In this document: positions 16,475 through 24,669 of the stretch, one piece after another
Numbering within the stretch: the stretch's first letter is position 1
How the letters are laid out: each line of letters starts with the position of its first letter
Made by a program: the position numbers and the translations under genes
Assembly (NCBI GenBank): GCA_963766935.1
Contig: CAVYBY010000002.1
Coordinates: 310,001-374,000, forward strand
Origin: CAVYBY01 sp963766935
Lineage (GTDB): Bacteria > Actinomycetota > UBA4738 > HRBIN12
Length of the DNA: 64,000 nt
Reading direction: 5' to 3'
The notes under the pieces: generated by a model
Databases searched by the model: none
Told to the model about the DNA's origin: nothing
What the model saw: only the letters and a program-made list of their open reading frames with translations

Positions 16475-17058
16475 CCCGAATCCTCGTCATGTGCACCGGG
16501 AACATCTGCCGGTCCCCGATCGCGGCCGGACTCCTGCGGCACGCCCTCGTGGCGCGATTCGGGGAGTCCGCACCGGAGATCACCTCGGCCGGCACGGCAG
16601 GGTGGGAAGGATCCGGCGCGGTTGCCGAGTCCGTGCAGGCCGCCTCCGAACGCGGCATCGACATCGCCGGTCATGTTGCGCGTCTGGTGACGAACGAGAT
16701 GCTCCTTCAGGCGGATCTCATCGTCGCCATGGCGGCGGAGCACCGACTGGCGGTGATCGCGGACGTGCCCGAGGCCGAGCCGAGAACCTTCACGCTGAAG
16801 GAGCTGGTGCGCCTGTTGGGAACTCTGCCGGCGGCCGACGACGGAGCCGGTCCGGACGAGCTCGCCTCCCGGGTGGCGCAGGCGGCAGCGGTCAGGAGCA
16901 CGATCCCGCCCACCGATCGTGACGAGGATGTGGCCGACCCGCTCGGCCAACCGATCAACAGCTACCGGGCGATCGCCTGGGAGCTGGACGAGCTGATCGC
17001 CCGTTTGATGGACGGATTGTTCGGACCCTTGCCGCAGGGCGTTGCCGAGACCGGCTGA
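16471..17058 (+). CDS. Low-molecular-weight protein-tyrosine phosphatase
   Basis: The phosphate-binding loop CTGNICRSP gives the nucleophile C8 and R14, and the general acid Asp lies in DVADPLGQP near the C-terminus. It occupies the place of B. subtilis ywlE, a protein-arginine phosphatase whose specificity depends on Thr11. The equivalent residue here is Ile (I12), the tyrosine-phosphatase form, so phosphotyrosine or another target is more likely than phosphoarginine. At 195 aa it is about 45 residues longer than YwlE, with extra sequence around residues 110-150 before the Asp motif. The ATG overlaps the tsaC stop. Confidence 0.85.
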   Translation: MTRILVMCTGNICRSPIAAGLLRHALVARFGESAPEITSAGTAGWEGSGAVAESVQAASERGIDIAGHVARLVTNEMLLQADLIVAMAAEHRLAVIADVPEAEPRTFTLKELVRLLGTLPAADDGAGPDELASRVAQAAAVRSTIPPTDRDEDVADPLGQPINSYRAIAWELDELIARLMDGLFGPLPQGVAETG

Positions 17059-17080
17059 CCGCGGCGAAACGGAGGAGCGA

Positions 17081-18346
17081 ATGCGCGAGTACGCGGGCGA
17101 TTGGGAGTCCCTGAAGAAGACCGACCCGGATGTGGCTGCCGCGATCGCCGGCGAGCTCGAGCGAGAGCGCACCACGCTGCGACTGATCGCATCCGAGAAC
17201 TATGCGAGTCCCGCCGTCCTGGCCGCGGTCGGCTCGACGATGAACAACAAGTACGCGGAGGGGTATCCGGGCCGCCGCTACTACGGGGGCTGCGAGTTCG
17301 TCGACCAGACGGAGCAGCTGGCGATCGATCGCGCCAAAGAGCTGTTCGGCGCCGACCACGCCAACGTGCAGCCGCACGCCGGCGCCCAGGCCAACATGGC
17401 CGTGTTCGGGGCGTTTCTCCAGCCCGGGAACCAGGATCAGAAGGTGCTCGGGATGGTGCTCGCCCACGGCGGACACCTGACGCACGGCTCGCCGGTCAAC
17501 GTGTCCGGCATGTGGTTCAACTTCGTCGGCTACGAGGTCGACCAAGAGAGCGAAGTGCTCGACATGGATCGCGTCCGGGACCTGGCCAAGAAGGAACGGC
17601 CGACGATCATCCTGGCCGGTTACACGGCCTACCCGCGCGAGATCGACTTCGCGGCGTTCCGGGAGATCGCCGACGAGGTCGGCGCCCTGTTGTGGGTGGA
17701 CGCCTCCCACTTCATCGGTCTCGTTGCCGGCGGCGCGTTCCCCAACCCCGTCCCATATGCCGACGTGGTCACGTCCACGACGCACAAGACGCTCCGGGGG
17801 CCACGCGGCGCGATGATCCTGTGCAAGGCAGAGCATGCGAAGGCCATCGACAAGGCCGTCTTCCCGATGATGCAGGGCGGCCCGCTCGAGCATTGCATCG
17901 CCGGAAAGGCCGTCTGCCTCAAGGAAGCGATGGCGCCCGAGTTCGCCGACTACGCGCATCGGGTCGTTCGCAACGCGCGCGCGCTGGCCGCCGCGCTGGC
18001 CGACCAAGGAGTCAGGATCGTCTCGGGCGGCACCGACTCCCACCTGATGCTGGTCGACGTGCGCACGATCGGGATCGACGGCAAGCGGGCCGAGCAGCTG
18101 GCGGACGAGGTCGGGATCGCCTTGAACAAGAATCAGATCCCGTATGACCCGAACCCGCCGTCGGCACCGTCGGGAATCCGCGTCGGGACTCCGGGACCCT
18201 CGACGCTCGGCATGGACGAGCCCGAGATGCGAGAGATCGCGAGCATCCTCGGCGACGTCCTCGGCGCGCCCGACGACGGCGCGGTCAAGGACAAGGCCAG
18301 GGGCCGGGTCAAAGACCTGATGCGATCGTTCCCGGTCTATCCCTAG
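17081..18346 (+). CDS. glyA: Serine hydroxymethyltransferase
   Basis: PLP enzyme interconverting serine and glycine with transfer of a C1 unit to tetrahydrofolate. I use ATG 17081, preceded by a good GGAGGA at 17071-17076, giving 421 aa; the open frame reaches back to 17042 but that stretch lies inside the phosphatase gene. Key motifs are LIASENYAS, the glycine-rich loop GYPGRRYYGG, and the PLP lysine in TSTTHKTLRGPRG. Length and motifs match the canonical enzyme. It connects functionally to serA at 59320-60900. Confidence 0.97.
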   Translation: MREYAGDWESLKKTDPDVAAAIAGELERERTTLRLIASENYASPAVLAAVGSTMNNKYAEGYPGRRYYGGCEFVDQTEQLAIDRAKELFGADHANVQPHAGAQANMAVFGAFLQPGNQDQKVLGMVLAHGGHLTHGSPVNVSGMWFNFVGYEVDQESEVLDMDRVRDLAKKERPTIILAGYTAYPREIDFAAFREIADEVGALLWVDASHFIGLVAGGAFPNPVPYADVVTSTTHKTLRGPRGAMILCKAEHAKAIDKAVFPMMQGGPLEHCIAGKAVCLKEAMAPEFADYAHRVVRNARALAAALADQGVRIVSGGTDSHLMLVDVRTIGIDGKRAEQLADEVGIALNKNQIPYDPNPPSAPSGIRVGTPGPSTLGMDEPEMREIASILGDVLGAPDDGAVKDKARGRVKDLMRSFPVYP

Positions 18347-18384
18347 TTCCGGCCCCATCTCCGGCCGCAGCCGCGCCAGATCGG

Positions 18385-18413
18385 TTGCCGGGCGGCCGTC
18401 CTCGCAGCACACT
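18385..18413 (+). promoter_or_regulatory. Promoter of wecA (TTGCCG-N17-CACACT)
   Basis: A -35 TTGCCG (18385-18390) and a -10 CACACT (18408-18413) are separated by exactly 17 bp. The GTG start follows 9 nt later with no Shine-Dalgarno, indicating a leaderless or near-leaderless mRNA. Confidence 0.6.
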
Positions 18414-18422
18414 TGAGCCGTC

Positions 18423-19598
18423 GTGGGCGCCTATCTGCTGGTCTTCCTGGTCGCCGGGTTCTCGACGTTCGCGCTCACGCCACTCGTCCGTCGACTTGCG
18501 CTGCGGACCGGGGCCGTCGACATCCCGTCGAACCGCAAGGTCCATCCCGTACCCACGCCGACCTGGGGCGGTCTCGCGATGTACGGAGGCGTCGTCTTCG
18601 CGATCGTCACGTCCCAGGTGCTGCCGTTCTTCCGGCAGATGAACGAGGCGAGCGCCGAGCCGCGGGCCGCCGTGGTGACGTGCTCGCTGATGGTGGTGCT
18701 CGGGGCCATCGACGACAAGCGGGGCACGTCGGCACTCGCCAAGCTCACCGCCCAGGTCTTCATCGGCGGCGTCCTCGTGCTGATGGGGGTCCAGCTCGCC
18801 TACCTGTGGCTTCCCGGCTCGTACCAGTTCTTCCTGCTCGCCCCGGAGCAGGCCGTCCCGCTCACGATCCTATGGGTGGCATTCCTCGCAAATGCCGTCA
18901 ACCTGGTGGACGGGCTGGACGGCCTCGCCGCCGGCATGGTCGCGATCGCCGCCACCGCGTTCTTCATCTACATCGTGCGGTCCGACAGCGAGTTCGGCCA
19001 GGCATCCATCGGTGCGCTCCTCTCGGTGATCACCGCGGGGGTTTGCCTGGGATTCCTGCCCTGGAACTTCCACCCGGCCCGGATCTTCATGGGCGACTCC
19101 GGGTCGCTGCTGCTCGGGATGCTGCTCGCGATCGCGACGATCTCCGGTCTGGGCCGCAACCCGTATCCACCCGCCGGCGGGGACCTCGTGGCGGTCGTGG
19201 GCACCGTCTTCGTGCCGCTTCTCGTGCTTGCCATCCCGGTGCTCGACGTCTTGCTGGCCGTCGTGCGGCGGACCTGGCGCGGGCAGGGGATCGGCCACGC
19301 GGACAAAGAGCACATCCATCACCGGCTGCTGGACATCGGCCACGGACACCGGTCGGCCGTCCTGCTGATGTATCTGTGGTCGGCGCTGTTTGCGGGAAGC
19401 GCGCTCGCCGTGGGTCTGATCGACGGCCGCCTCGCCGTCGGGGTCATCTTGCTCCTGGCATCGGTGCTGTTCCTGGTCACGGCTCTGCCGCGGCTGACCT
19501 CGCGCCACGACGTGGGGGCCGGCCCGGTGGATGACTCCCCGGACGGGCCCGCGAGCTTCGAGCCGCAGGCCCGAACGGGGTCGGACCAGGCGGGCTGA
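18423..19598 (+). CDS. wecA: Undecaprenyl-phosphate sugar-1-phosphate transferase (WecA/TagO family)
   Basis: Integral membrane transferase that moves GlcNAc-1-phosphate (or a related sugar) from the UDP form to decaprenyl/undecaprenyl phosphate. This starts wall glycan synthesis such as the arabinogalactan linker or teichoic-type polymers. The 391-aa protein has about ten or eleven hydrophobic helices. Family motifs are the Mg-binding DDK in AIDDKRG, NLVDGLDGLA, the catalytic FMGDSGSLLLG and the HIHHRLLD histidine motif. The C-terminal 40 residues are hydrophilic. Position just upstream of the ATP synthase genes is as in mycobacteria, apart from the inserted pot genes. Confidence 0.9.
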   Translation: MGAYLLVFLVAGFSTFALTPLVRRLALRTGAVDIPSNRKVHPVPTPTWGGLAMYGGVVFAIVTSQVLPFFRQMNEASAEPRAAVVTCSLMVVLGAIDDKRGTSALAKLTAQVFIGGVLVLMGVQLAYLWLPGSYQFFLLAPEQAVPLTILWVAFLANAVNLVDGLDGLAAGMVAIAATAFFIYIVRSDSEFGQASIGALLSVITAGVCLGFLPWNFHPARIFMGDSGSLLLGMLLAIATISGLGRNPYPPAGGDLVAVVGTVFVPLLVLAIPVLDVLLAVVRRTWRGQGIGHADKEHIHHRLLDIGHGHRSAVLLMYLWSALFAGSALAVGLIDGRLAVGVILLLASVLFLVTALPRLTSRHDVGAGPVDDSPDGPASFEPQARTGSDQAG

Positions 19599-19763
19599 CC
19601 ACCGGCGGGGCCATCGAGAGCCGCTCCGCGAGAGCCGTGCCCCTTGTCCGTTCCGTACAAGTGGGGGAGGATAGCCGTCCAGGCCCGGCGCTTCGCGCGG
19701 GTCGCGGGTGGTGCCATCATCGGCAGGCCCGACTGCAAGGCCGGCAGATTGCGCGAGGGGGGG
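19599..19763 (+). other. 165-bp gap before the polyamine transporter
   Basis: The largest gap in the window. It holds an interrupted palindrome CTTGT-N9-ACAAG (19643-19661) whose left arm includes a -35-like TTGTCC. No -10 hexamer at a good distance stands out. An open frame crosses it into potA but lacks family sequence, so I treat it as the regulatory region of the pot operon. Confidence 0.4.
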
Positions 19764-20891
19764 GTGACCGTGTCCGAGGTCGACGTACGCCTCGAGCGGG
19801 TCAGCAAGCTGTTCGGGGACATGGCAGCGGTCGACGACCTGTCCCTCGACATCGAGGAGAACGAGTTCTTCTCGATGCTCGGGCCCTCGGGGTGCGGGAA
19901 GACCACGACGCTGCGCATGATCGGCGGCTTCGAGGAGCCCACCTTCGGGACCGTCTTCCTGGGCGGGCGCGACGTCACCGATCTGCCCCCGTACAAGCGC
20001 GACGTCAACACGGTCTTCCAGTCCTACGCGTTGTTCCCCCATCTGAACGTGCACGAGAACGTCGCGTTCGGCCTGCGCCGCAAGAAGGTCGAGAAGTCAG
20101 AGATCGATTCGCGGGTGAAGGATGCGATGCGCCTCGTCGACCTCACGGGCTTCGAGGAGCGCAAGCCGAGCCAGATGTCGGGCGGCCAGCAGCAGCGGGT
20201 GGCGCTCGCCAGGGCGCTCGTGAACCGGCCGAAGGTGCTGTTGCTCGACGAGCCGCTGGGAGCGCTGGACCTGAAGCTGCGCAAGCAGATGCAGCTCGAG
20301 CTCAAGACGATCCAGCAGGAGGTCGGGATCACCTTCATCTACGTGACCCACGACCAGGAAGAGGCCATGACGATGTCGGACCGCTTCGCCGTCATGCGCC
20401 GCGGAAAGATCGAGCAGCTGGGAACGCCGGAGGATGTGTACGAGAACCCCGCGACCGAGTTCGTGGCGGGGTTCCTCGGCGCGTCGAACCTGCTCGACGG
20501 CGAGCTCTCCGGCGGCAACGGCACCGCGACCGTGCGTCTGCCCGGCGGTGAGGTCATCGGCGTGCCGAGCGAACGCATCCCCGACGGCACCTCCAGCAGC
20601 GTGAAGGTCGGGGTCCGCCCGGAGAAGGTCTCGGTCGAGCCGGCCGAGGGGGCGCCGGCGACGACCGACAACACCGTGACCGGACTGCTTCGCATGTCCA
20701 CCTACATCGGCGTGAGCCACCAGTACAAGGTCGAAGGGCCCGGCGGAACCGAGCTGACGGTGTACGTCCAGAACCTCGGCGCGAGCCGGGCCCCGGCCCC
20801 CGGCGAGAAGGTCCGGCTGACATGGCGTCCGGAGCACACGTTCGTCGTCCGGCCGTCGACGGAGATCTCGGAAGAGGAGGAAGAGGAATGA
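19764..20891 (+). CDS. potA: Spermidine/putrescine ABC transporter, ATP-binding protein
   Basis: ATPase subunit of a polyamine-type importer, 375 aa from GTG 19764; a second GTG lies at 19770. I chose this start because a G-rich ribosome-binding stretch precedes it and homology begins just after (VRLERVSKLFGDMAAVDD). Walker A is GPSGCGKTTT at about 40-49, the signature is MSGGQQQRVALARAL, Walker B is VLLLDEPLGALD and the H-loop is YVTHDQEEA. A TOBE domain occupies roughly residues 235-365. The very C-terminus is an acidic Glu tail. It is coupled by ATGA to potD. Confidence 0.92.
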   Translation: MTVSEVDVRLERVSKLFGDMAAVDDLSLDIEENEFFSMLGPSGCGKTTTLRMIGGFEEPTFGTVFLGGRDVTDLPPYKRDVNTVFQSYALFPHLNVHENVAFGLRRKKVEKSEIDSRVKDAMRLVDLTGFEERKPSQMSGGQQQRVALARALVNRPKVLLLDEPLGALDLKLRKQMQLELKTIQQEVGITFIYVTHDQEEAMTMSDRFAVMRRGKIEQLGTPEDVYENPATEFVAGFLGASNLLDGELSGGNGTATVRLPGGEVIGVPSERIPDGTSSSVKVGVRPEKVSVEPAEGAPATTDNTVTGLLRMSTYIGVSHQYKVEGPGGTELTVYVQNLGASRAPAPGEKVRLTWRPEHTFVVRPSTEISEEEEEE

Positions 20892-22147
20892 CGGATCGTG
20901 AGGCGCTCGACCCCGCGCTCCTTCGGGGACTGACCAACAGCCGGCTGACGCGGCGTCAGCTCTTCCGCTACGCGGGGGCGGCCGGGGGGGCACTGGGTCT
21001 GTCCTCGTTCCTCGCCGCCTGCGGAACCAAGGGGGTCACGCCCGGGGGCGGCAGCAACTCGCCGCTCCCCAACGACGGGATGGGCACGCCCGAGTGGTGG
21101 GACCAGCAGACGCTCGCCAAGACGCTCGACTTCGACAACTGGCCCTACTACATGGACATCGGCAAGAACCAGTCCCACCCGTCCCTCGACATGTTCACGG
21201 CCGACACCGGCATCAAGGTCAACTACACCGAGAACATCGAGGACAACCCCTCGTACTGGGCGATCGTCCGTCCGCAGCTCCAGGCCGGGAACAACATCGG
21301 TCATGACATCGTCGTGCTCACCAACAACGACTACCCGCTCGGCCTGCTGCTGAACTTCGGGTGGGCGATCCCGCTGGACCACCGCAACATGCCGAACTTC
21401 GACCAGTACGCGAGCGACCTCGTGACCGACCCGTCGTGGGACCCCGGCAACAAGTACACGATGGCCTGGCAGTCGGGATACACGCTCGTCGCCTACAACA
21501 CGAAGTACATCAAAGAGGACATCACCAGCGTCAAGTCCCTGTTCGATCCCAAGTACAAGGGCAAGATCGGGATGTTCAGCAACGCGAGCGAGCTGGGGAG
21601 CTTCGGGCTCCTCGCCAACGGCATCGACCCGTCCACGTCGACGGTCGACGACTGGCACACGGCGGCCGACACGCTCACCGAGCAGAAGTCGATCGTCCGC
21701 TCCTACTACGACCAGGGCTACATCAAGGCGCTGAAGCAAGAAGAGACCTGGATCTCGATGGCCTGGTCCGGCGACATCTTCCAGGCGAACCTCCAGGGCT
21801 TCGACACCCTGAAGGCCGTCGTGCCGCAGGACGGGGCGATGTTCTGGACGGACAACATGCTCATGCCGTACACGGCCCAGCACCCGCTCGACGCGATGAC
21901 CTACATGGATTACGTGTACGACCCGAAGGTTCAGGCGCTGATCGAGGACTACAACAACTACGTGTGCCCCGTCCCCTCGGCCAAGGACATCATCGCAAAC
22001 GCTCTGGACGATCCGGACGTCGCGAACAGCCCGCTGGTGTTCCCCGACGCCGAGATGGTGTCGCTGTCGAAGGACTACTACCAGTGGAAAGACTCCCAGG
22101 ACCTGACCGCGTGGAACGACATCTTCGTCCCGATCTACCAGGGGTAG
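20888..22147 (+). CDS. potD: Spermidine/putrescine-type substrate-binding lipoprotein
   Basis: Extracytoplasmic solute-binding protein, 419 aa. The N-terminus carries a twin-arginine pattern (TRRQLF, R22-R23), a hydrophobic stretch and a lipobox LAAC with the lipidated cysteine at 45, so Tat export and lipid anchoring are predicted. The mature part is a PotD/PotF-like bilobed protein (FDNWPYYMDI, TGIKVNYTENIEDN, AYNTKYI). The actual ligand could be a polyamine or a related amine. The gene order is A-D-B-C. Confidence 0.9.
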   Translation: MTDREALDPALLRGLTNSRLTRRQLFRYAGAAGGALGLSSFLAACGTKGVTPGGGSNSPLPNDGMGTPEWWDQQTLAKTLDFDNWPYYMDIGKNQSHPSLDMFTADTGIKVNYTENIEDNPSYWAIVRPQLQAGNNIGHDIVVLTNNDYPLGLLLNFGWAIPLDHRNMPNFDQYASDLVTDPSWDPGNKYTMAWQSGYTLVAYNTKYIKEDITSVKSLFDPKYKGKIGMFSNASELGSFGLLANGIDPSTSTVDDWHTAADTLTEQKSIVRSYYDQGYIKALKQEETWISMAWSGDIFQANLQGFDTLKAVVPQDGAMFWTDNMLMPYTAQHPLDAMTYMDYVYDPKVQALIEDYNNYVCPVPSAKDIIANALDDPDVANSPLVFPDAEMVSLSKDYYQWKDSQDLTAWNDIFVPIYQG

Positions 22148-22176
22148 CGCCCCGGCGGAAAGCAAAGGGCCGCCCG

Positions 22177-23019
22177 ATGCTGGGGGCCTATCTCCTCGGC
22201 GCGCCGGGGAGCCTCTGGCTGGTGGTGCTCTTCGTCGTCCCGCTCTTCACCATGCTGTCGCTGTCGCTGCAGACGTGCGACGTGGCGACCCTCGCCTGCC
22301 GGCTGACGTGGCACTTCGGCGAGTTCAGCGAGGTGATCAGCCGGTACCACACGCACCTGGTTCGGTCGATCATCTACGCGGGGGTGGCCACGGTCGTCGA
22401 CCTCGCCGTCGCGTTCCCGCTGGCGTACTGGATCGCCTTCTACGGCGGGCGGAGGAAGAACTTCTTCCTCCTGATGATGCTGGTGCCGTTCTTCGTGTCG
22501 TTCGTCATCCGGACCGTGGCCTGGCAGTTCCTGCTCTCGGACCACGGCATCGTCCTCGCGCCGCTCAAGAGCCTCGGGCTGCTGTCGGAGAACTACCACG
22601 TGCTCGCCACGTGGATCGCCGTCGTGGCCGGGATCGCCTACAACTACCTTCCCTTCACGGCGCTGCCGCTCTACGTCGCCCTCGAGCGGATCGACCCGAA
22701 GGTCGTGGAGGCGGCCGGCGACCTCTACGCGAGCCGGCGGAGCGTCTTCCTGCGCGTGGTCTTCCCGCTTGCGATCCCCGGCATCTTCGCTGCCTTCCTC
22801 CTCACCTTCGTGCCGGCGGCCGGGGACTTCGTGAACGCGGCGATCCTCGGCGGAACCGGGAACACGATGATCGGCAACGTGATCCAGAGCGCGTTCCTCG
22901 TCGAGAGCGACTATCCGACGGCGTCGGCGCTCTCGGCGATCCTGATGGCCGCCATGCTCGTGGGGATCTTCGCCTACGCGAAGGTCCTCGGCTCGAGGAC
23001 GATCGAGGAGTACGTGTGA
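22177..23019 (+). CDS. potB: Polyamine-type ABC transporter permease PotB
   Basis: First permease of the importer, 280 aa with about six transmembrane segments, starting near MLGAYLLGAPGSLWLVVLF. The EAA loop that contacts PotA reads VEAAGDLYASRRSVFLRVVF. The first periplasmic loop includes a Cys-containing QTCDVATLACRLTW. I set the start at ATG 22177, the only usable start codon after the potD stop. The stop overlaps the GTG of potC. Confidence 0.9.
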   Translation: MLGAYLLGAPGSLWLVVLFVVPLFTMLSLSLQTCDVATLACRLTWHFGEFSEVISRYHTHLVRSIIYAGVATVVDLAVAFPLAYWIAFYGGRRKNFFLLMMLVPFFVSFVIRTVAWQFLLSDHGIVLAPLKSLGLLSENYHVLATWIAVVAGIAYNYLPFTALPLYVALERIDPKVVEAAGDLYASRRSVFLRVVFPLAIPGIFAAFLLTFVPAAGDFVNAAILGGTGNTMIGNVIQSAFLVESDYPTASALSAILMAAMLVGIFAYAKVLGSRTIEEYV

Positions 23020-23903
23020 GCGCGAGCGCCGAGGTCGCGGGATCGGACATCACGGCCGCGGGGACCGGCGAGCCTCGCCGCCGCGGCACCAAGCGGCGAT
23101 GGACCTCGTTCATCCTGCCCGCCTATGCCTGGGTCGTGATCGTCTATCTGCTGATCCCGATCGCGTTCATGGTCCTCTACAGCTTCAACCAGTCGCACTC
23201 GCGGCTCCCACAGGTGAACTTCAAGTGGGAGGGGTTCACCCTGCGCTGGTACAGGGACTGGAACGAGATCCCGGGCCTCACGCCGGCATTCTTCCGCTCC
23301 ATCAAGCTCGGGGTGGTGAGCACCGTCGTCTCCGGCATCCTCGGGACCCTGCTCGCGCTGGCGCTCGTGCGCTACAAGTTCCGCGGTAAGGGTGCGGTCG
23401 AACAGCTGATGTTCATGAACATCGCGGCTCCCGAGATCGTGATGGGCGCCTCGCTCCTGGGGTTCTTCATCACGATCGGACTGTCCACCGGGTTCGTCAC
23501 GCTGGTCCTGGCCCACGTCATGTTCTGCATCGCCTACGTCACGATCACCGTGCGCGCCCGCCTCTCCGGCTACGACCTGAACGTCGAGTGGGCGGCCCAG
23601 GACCTGGGCGCGACGCCGTGGGTCACCTTCTGGAAGGTGACGCTGCCGCTCATCTACCCAGGGATCATGGCGGGAGCGCTGCTGGCCTTCGCGCTGTCCA
23701 TCGACGACTTCGTGACGTCGTCGTTCGTGGCCGGCAACAGCCAGACCTTCCCGCTGTGGGTCTACTCGGCGGTGCGGGTGGGCATCCCGCCGCAGGTGTT
23801 CGTCCTGGGGACCGCGATCTTCGTGGCCGGCATGGCCATCGCGCTCGCCAACGTCATCGGGGGGATGCGTCGTACCGGCCGATCGGAGGGTGCGGCCGCG
23901 TAG
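23016..23903 (+). CDS. potC: Polyamine-type ABC transporter permease PotC
   Basis: Second permease, 295 aa from GTG 23016 overlapping the potB stop. A polar N-terminal tail of ~30 residues precedes the first of about six transmembrane segments. The EAA motif is WAAQDLGATPWVTFWKVTLP, and the PotC-typical SIDDFVTSSFVAG segment follows. The gene ends the pot operon; the next genes are transcribed from a separate promoter. Confidence 0.9.
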   Translation: MSASAEVAGSDITAAGTGEPRRRGTKRRWTSFILPAYAWVVIVYLLIPIAFMVLYSFNQSHSRLPQVNFKWEGFTLRWYRDWNEIPGLTPAFFRSIKLGVVSTVVSGILGTLLALALVRYKFRGKGAVEQLMFMNIAAPEIVMGASLLGFFITIGLSTGFVTLVLAHVMFCIAYVTITVRARLSGYDLNVEWAAQDLGATPWVTFWKVTLPLIYPGIMAGALLAFALSIDDFVTSSFVAGNSQTFPLWVYSAVRVGIPPQVFVLGTAIFVAGMAIALANVIGGMRRTGRSEGAAA

Positions 23904-23926
23904 TCGTCGCGTCGGGCCGCCCAGTT

Positions 23927-23942
23927 CGTGAAACCGTTCACA
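23927..23942 (+). promoter_or_regulatory. CRP/GlxR-like operator upstream of the ATP synthase operon
   Basis: CGTGA-N6-TCACA differs at one position from the CRP-family consensus TGTGA-N6-TCACA. Its centre lies about 92 bp upstream of the expected transcription start near 24027, a helically phased distance for class I activation. The inner arms GTGAA-ACCG-TTCAC could also serve as a small hairpin after potC. Confidence 0.45.
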
Positions 23943-23991
23943 AGCGCGCAAGATCACCCCCTCTGACCTGCGGAAACGGGCTCCCTGCGCT

Positions 23992-24020
23992 TTGACGGGC
24001 TCACGGGCCCCGCATATACT
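23992..24020 (+). promoter_or_regulatory. Promoter of the ATP synthase operon (TTGACG-N17-TATACT)
   Basis: The best sigma70-type promoter in the window: -35 TTGACG at 23992-23997, a 17-bp spacer, and -10 TATACT at 24015-24020. The expected start site is 24026-24028, almost at the ATG at 24030, so the first gene is leaderless or nearly so. Confidence 0.78.
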
Positions 24021-24029
24021 GTGGCGCTC

Positions 24030-24266
24030 ATGACCGCTCATCATGCCCGGGGAGATGCTTGGGCCGGCATGGGCGAAGGATGGGCGATCACCTCGACATT
24101 CGTCGCTGCGATCGGGCTTTGGGGCGGCCTCGGATACCTGGCCGACCGGTTGATCGGAACCACGCCGGCCTTGTTCGTCATCGGCATGGTCGTCGGCGCC
24201 GCCGCAGGGACGTATCTCGTCTGGCTGCGATACGGAAGGGAAGAGGGTGGCGGTACCGGAACCTGA
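24030..24266 (+). CDS. AtpZ/AtpI-like small membrane protein
   Basis: A 78-aa protein (81 if GTG 24021 is used) with two hydrophobic helices. It carries the AtpZ-like pattern of a glycine-rich first helix (LWGGLGYLADRLIGT) and a second helix ending in WLRYGRE. Such proteins open many ATP synthase operons and are thought to help c-ring assembly or Mg/Ca supply. I prefer ATG 24030 because of the promoter position. It overlaps the next gene by 20 bp. Confidence 0.65.
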   Translation: MTAHHARGDAWAGMGEGWAITSTFVAAIGLWGGLGYLADRLIGTTPALFVIGMVVGAAAGTYLVWLRYGREEGGGTGT

Positions 24267-24669
24267 GCGCGAACTCATCCGCCGCATCGCGCCGTTCTCC
24301 CCGCTGGCGGCCGTCGTGGCGTTCCTTTTGGGTGCCGTGCTCTCCGGACCGGCGGCCGGCTGGTCGGCGGTCATCGGAGTGGCCGTGGTTCTCGCGAATT
24401 TCATCGCCCACGGTCTCTCGCTCTCGTGGGCGGCCAAGATCTCTCCGACCGTTCTGTTCGCCGTCGGGCTCGGCGGGTTCATCGTGCGGCTGGCGGTGAT
24501 CGCGCTGGTCGTGGTCGCGCTGGATGAGCTTGGTTGGTTCTCCGTGGTCGCATTTGCCGCCGCCGTCGTGCCGTCGACGATCGTGCTGCTGGGCGTCGAG
24601 ATGAAGGTGCTGTCGGGTCGCTTGCAGGCCGATCTCTGGAACTTCGACAGGGGCGTCGCATCGCGATGA
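24247..24669 (+). CDS. AtpI-like ATP synthase accessory membrane protein
   Basis: A 140-aa protein from GTG 24247 with four hydrophobic segments (SPLAAVVAFLLGAVL, AVIGVAVVLANFIAHGL, VGLGGFIVRLAVIALVVVAL, VVAFAAAVVPSTIVLLG). Position directly upstream of atpB and topology fit the ATP synthase I chain family, equivalent to Rv1303 in M. tuberculosis. Sequence in this family is poorly conserved, so the call rests mainly on context. The stop overlaps the atpB start by ATGA. Confidence 0.65.
   Translation: MAVPEPERELIRRIAPFSPLAAVVAFLLGAVLSGPAAGWSAVIGVAVVLANFIAHGLSLSWAAKISPTVLFAVGLGGFIVRLAVIALVVVALDELGWFSVVAFAAAVVPSTIVLLGVEMKVLSGRLQADLWNFDRGVASR

Noticed and set aside
19644..19763. N-terminal extension of PotA
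   Set aside because: Homology and a ribosome-binding stretch begin at GTG 19764; the extra 40 residues are not like any ABC ATPase N-terminus.
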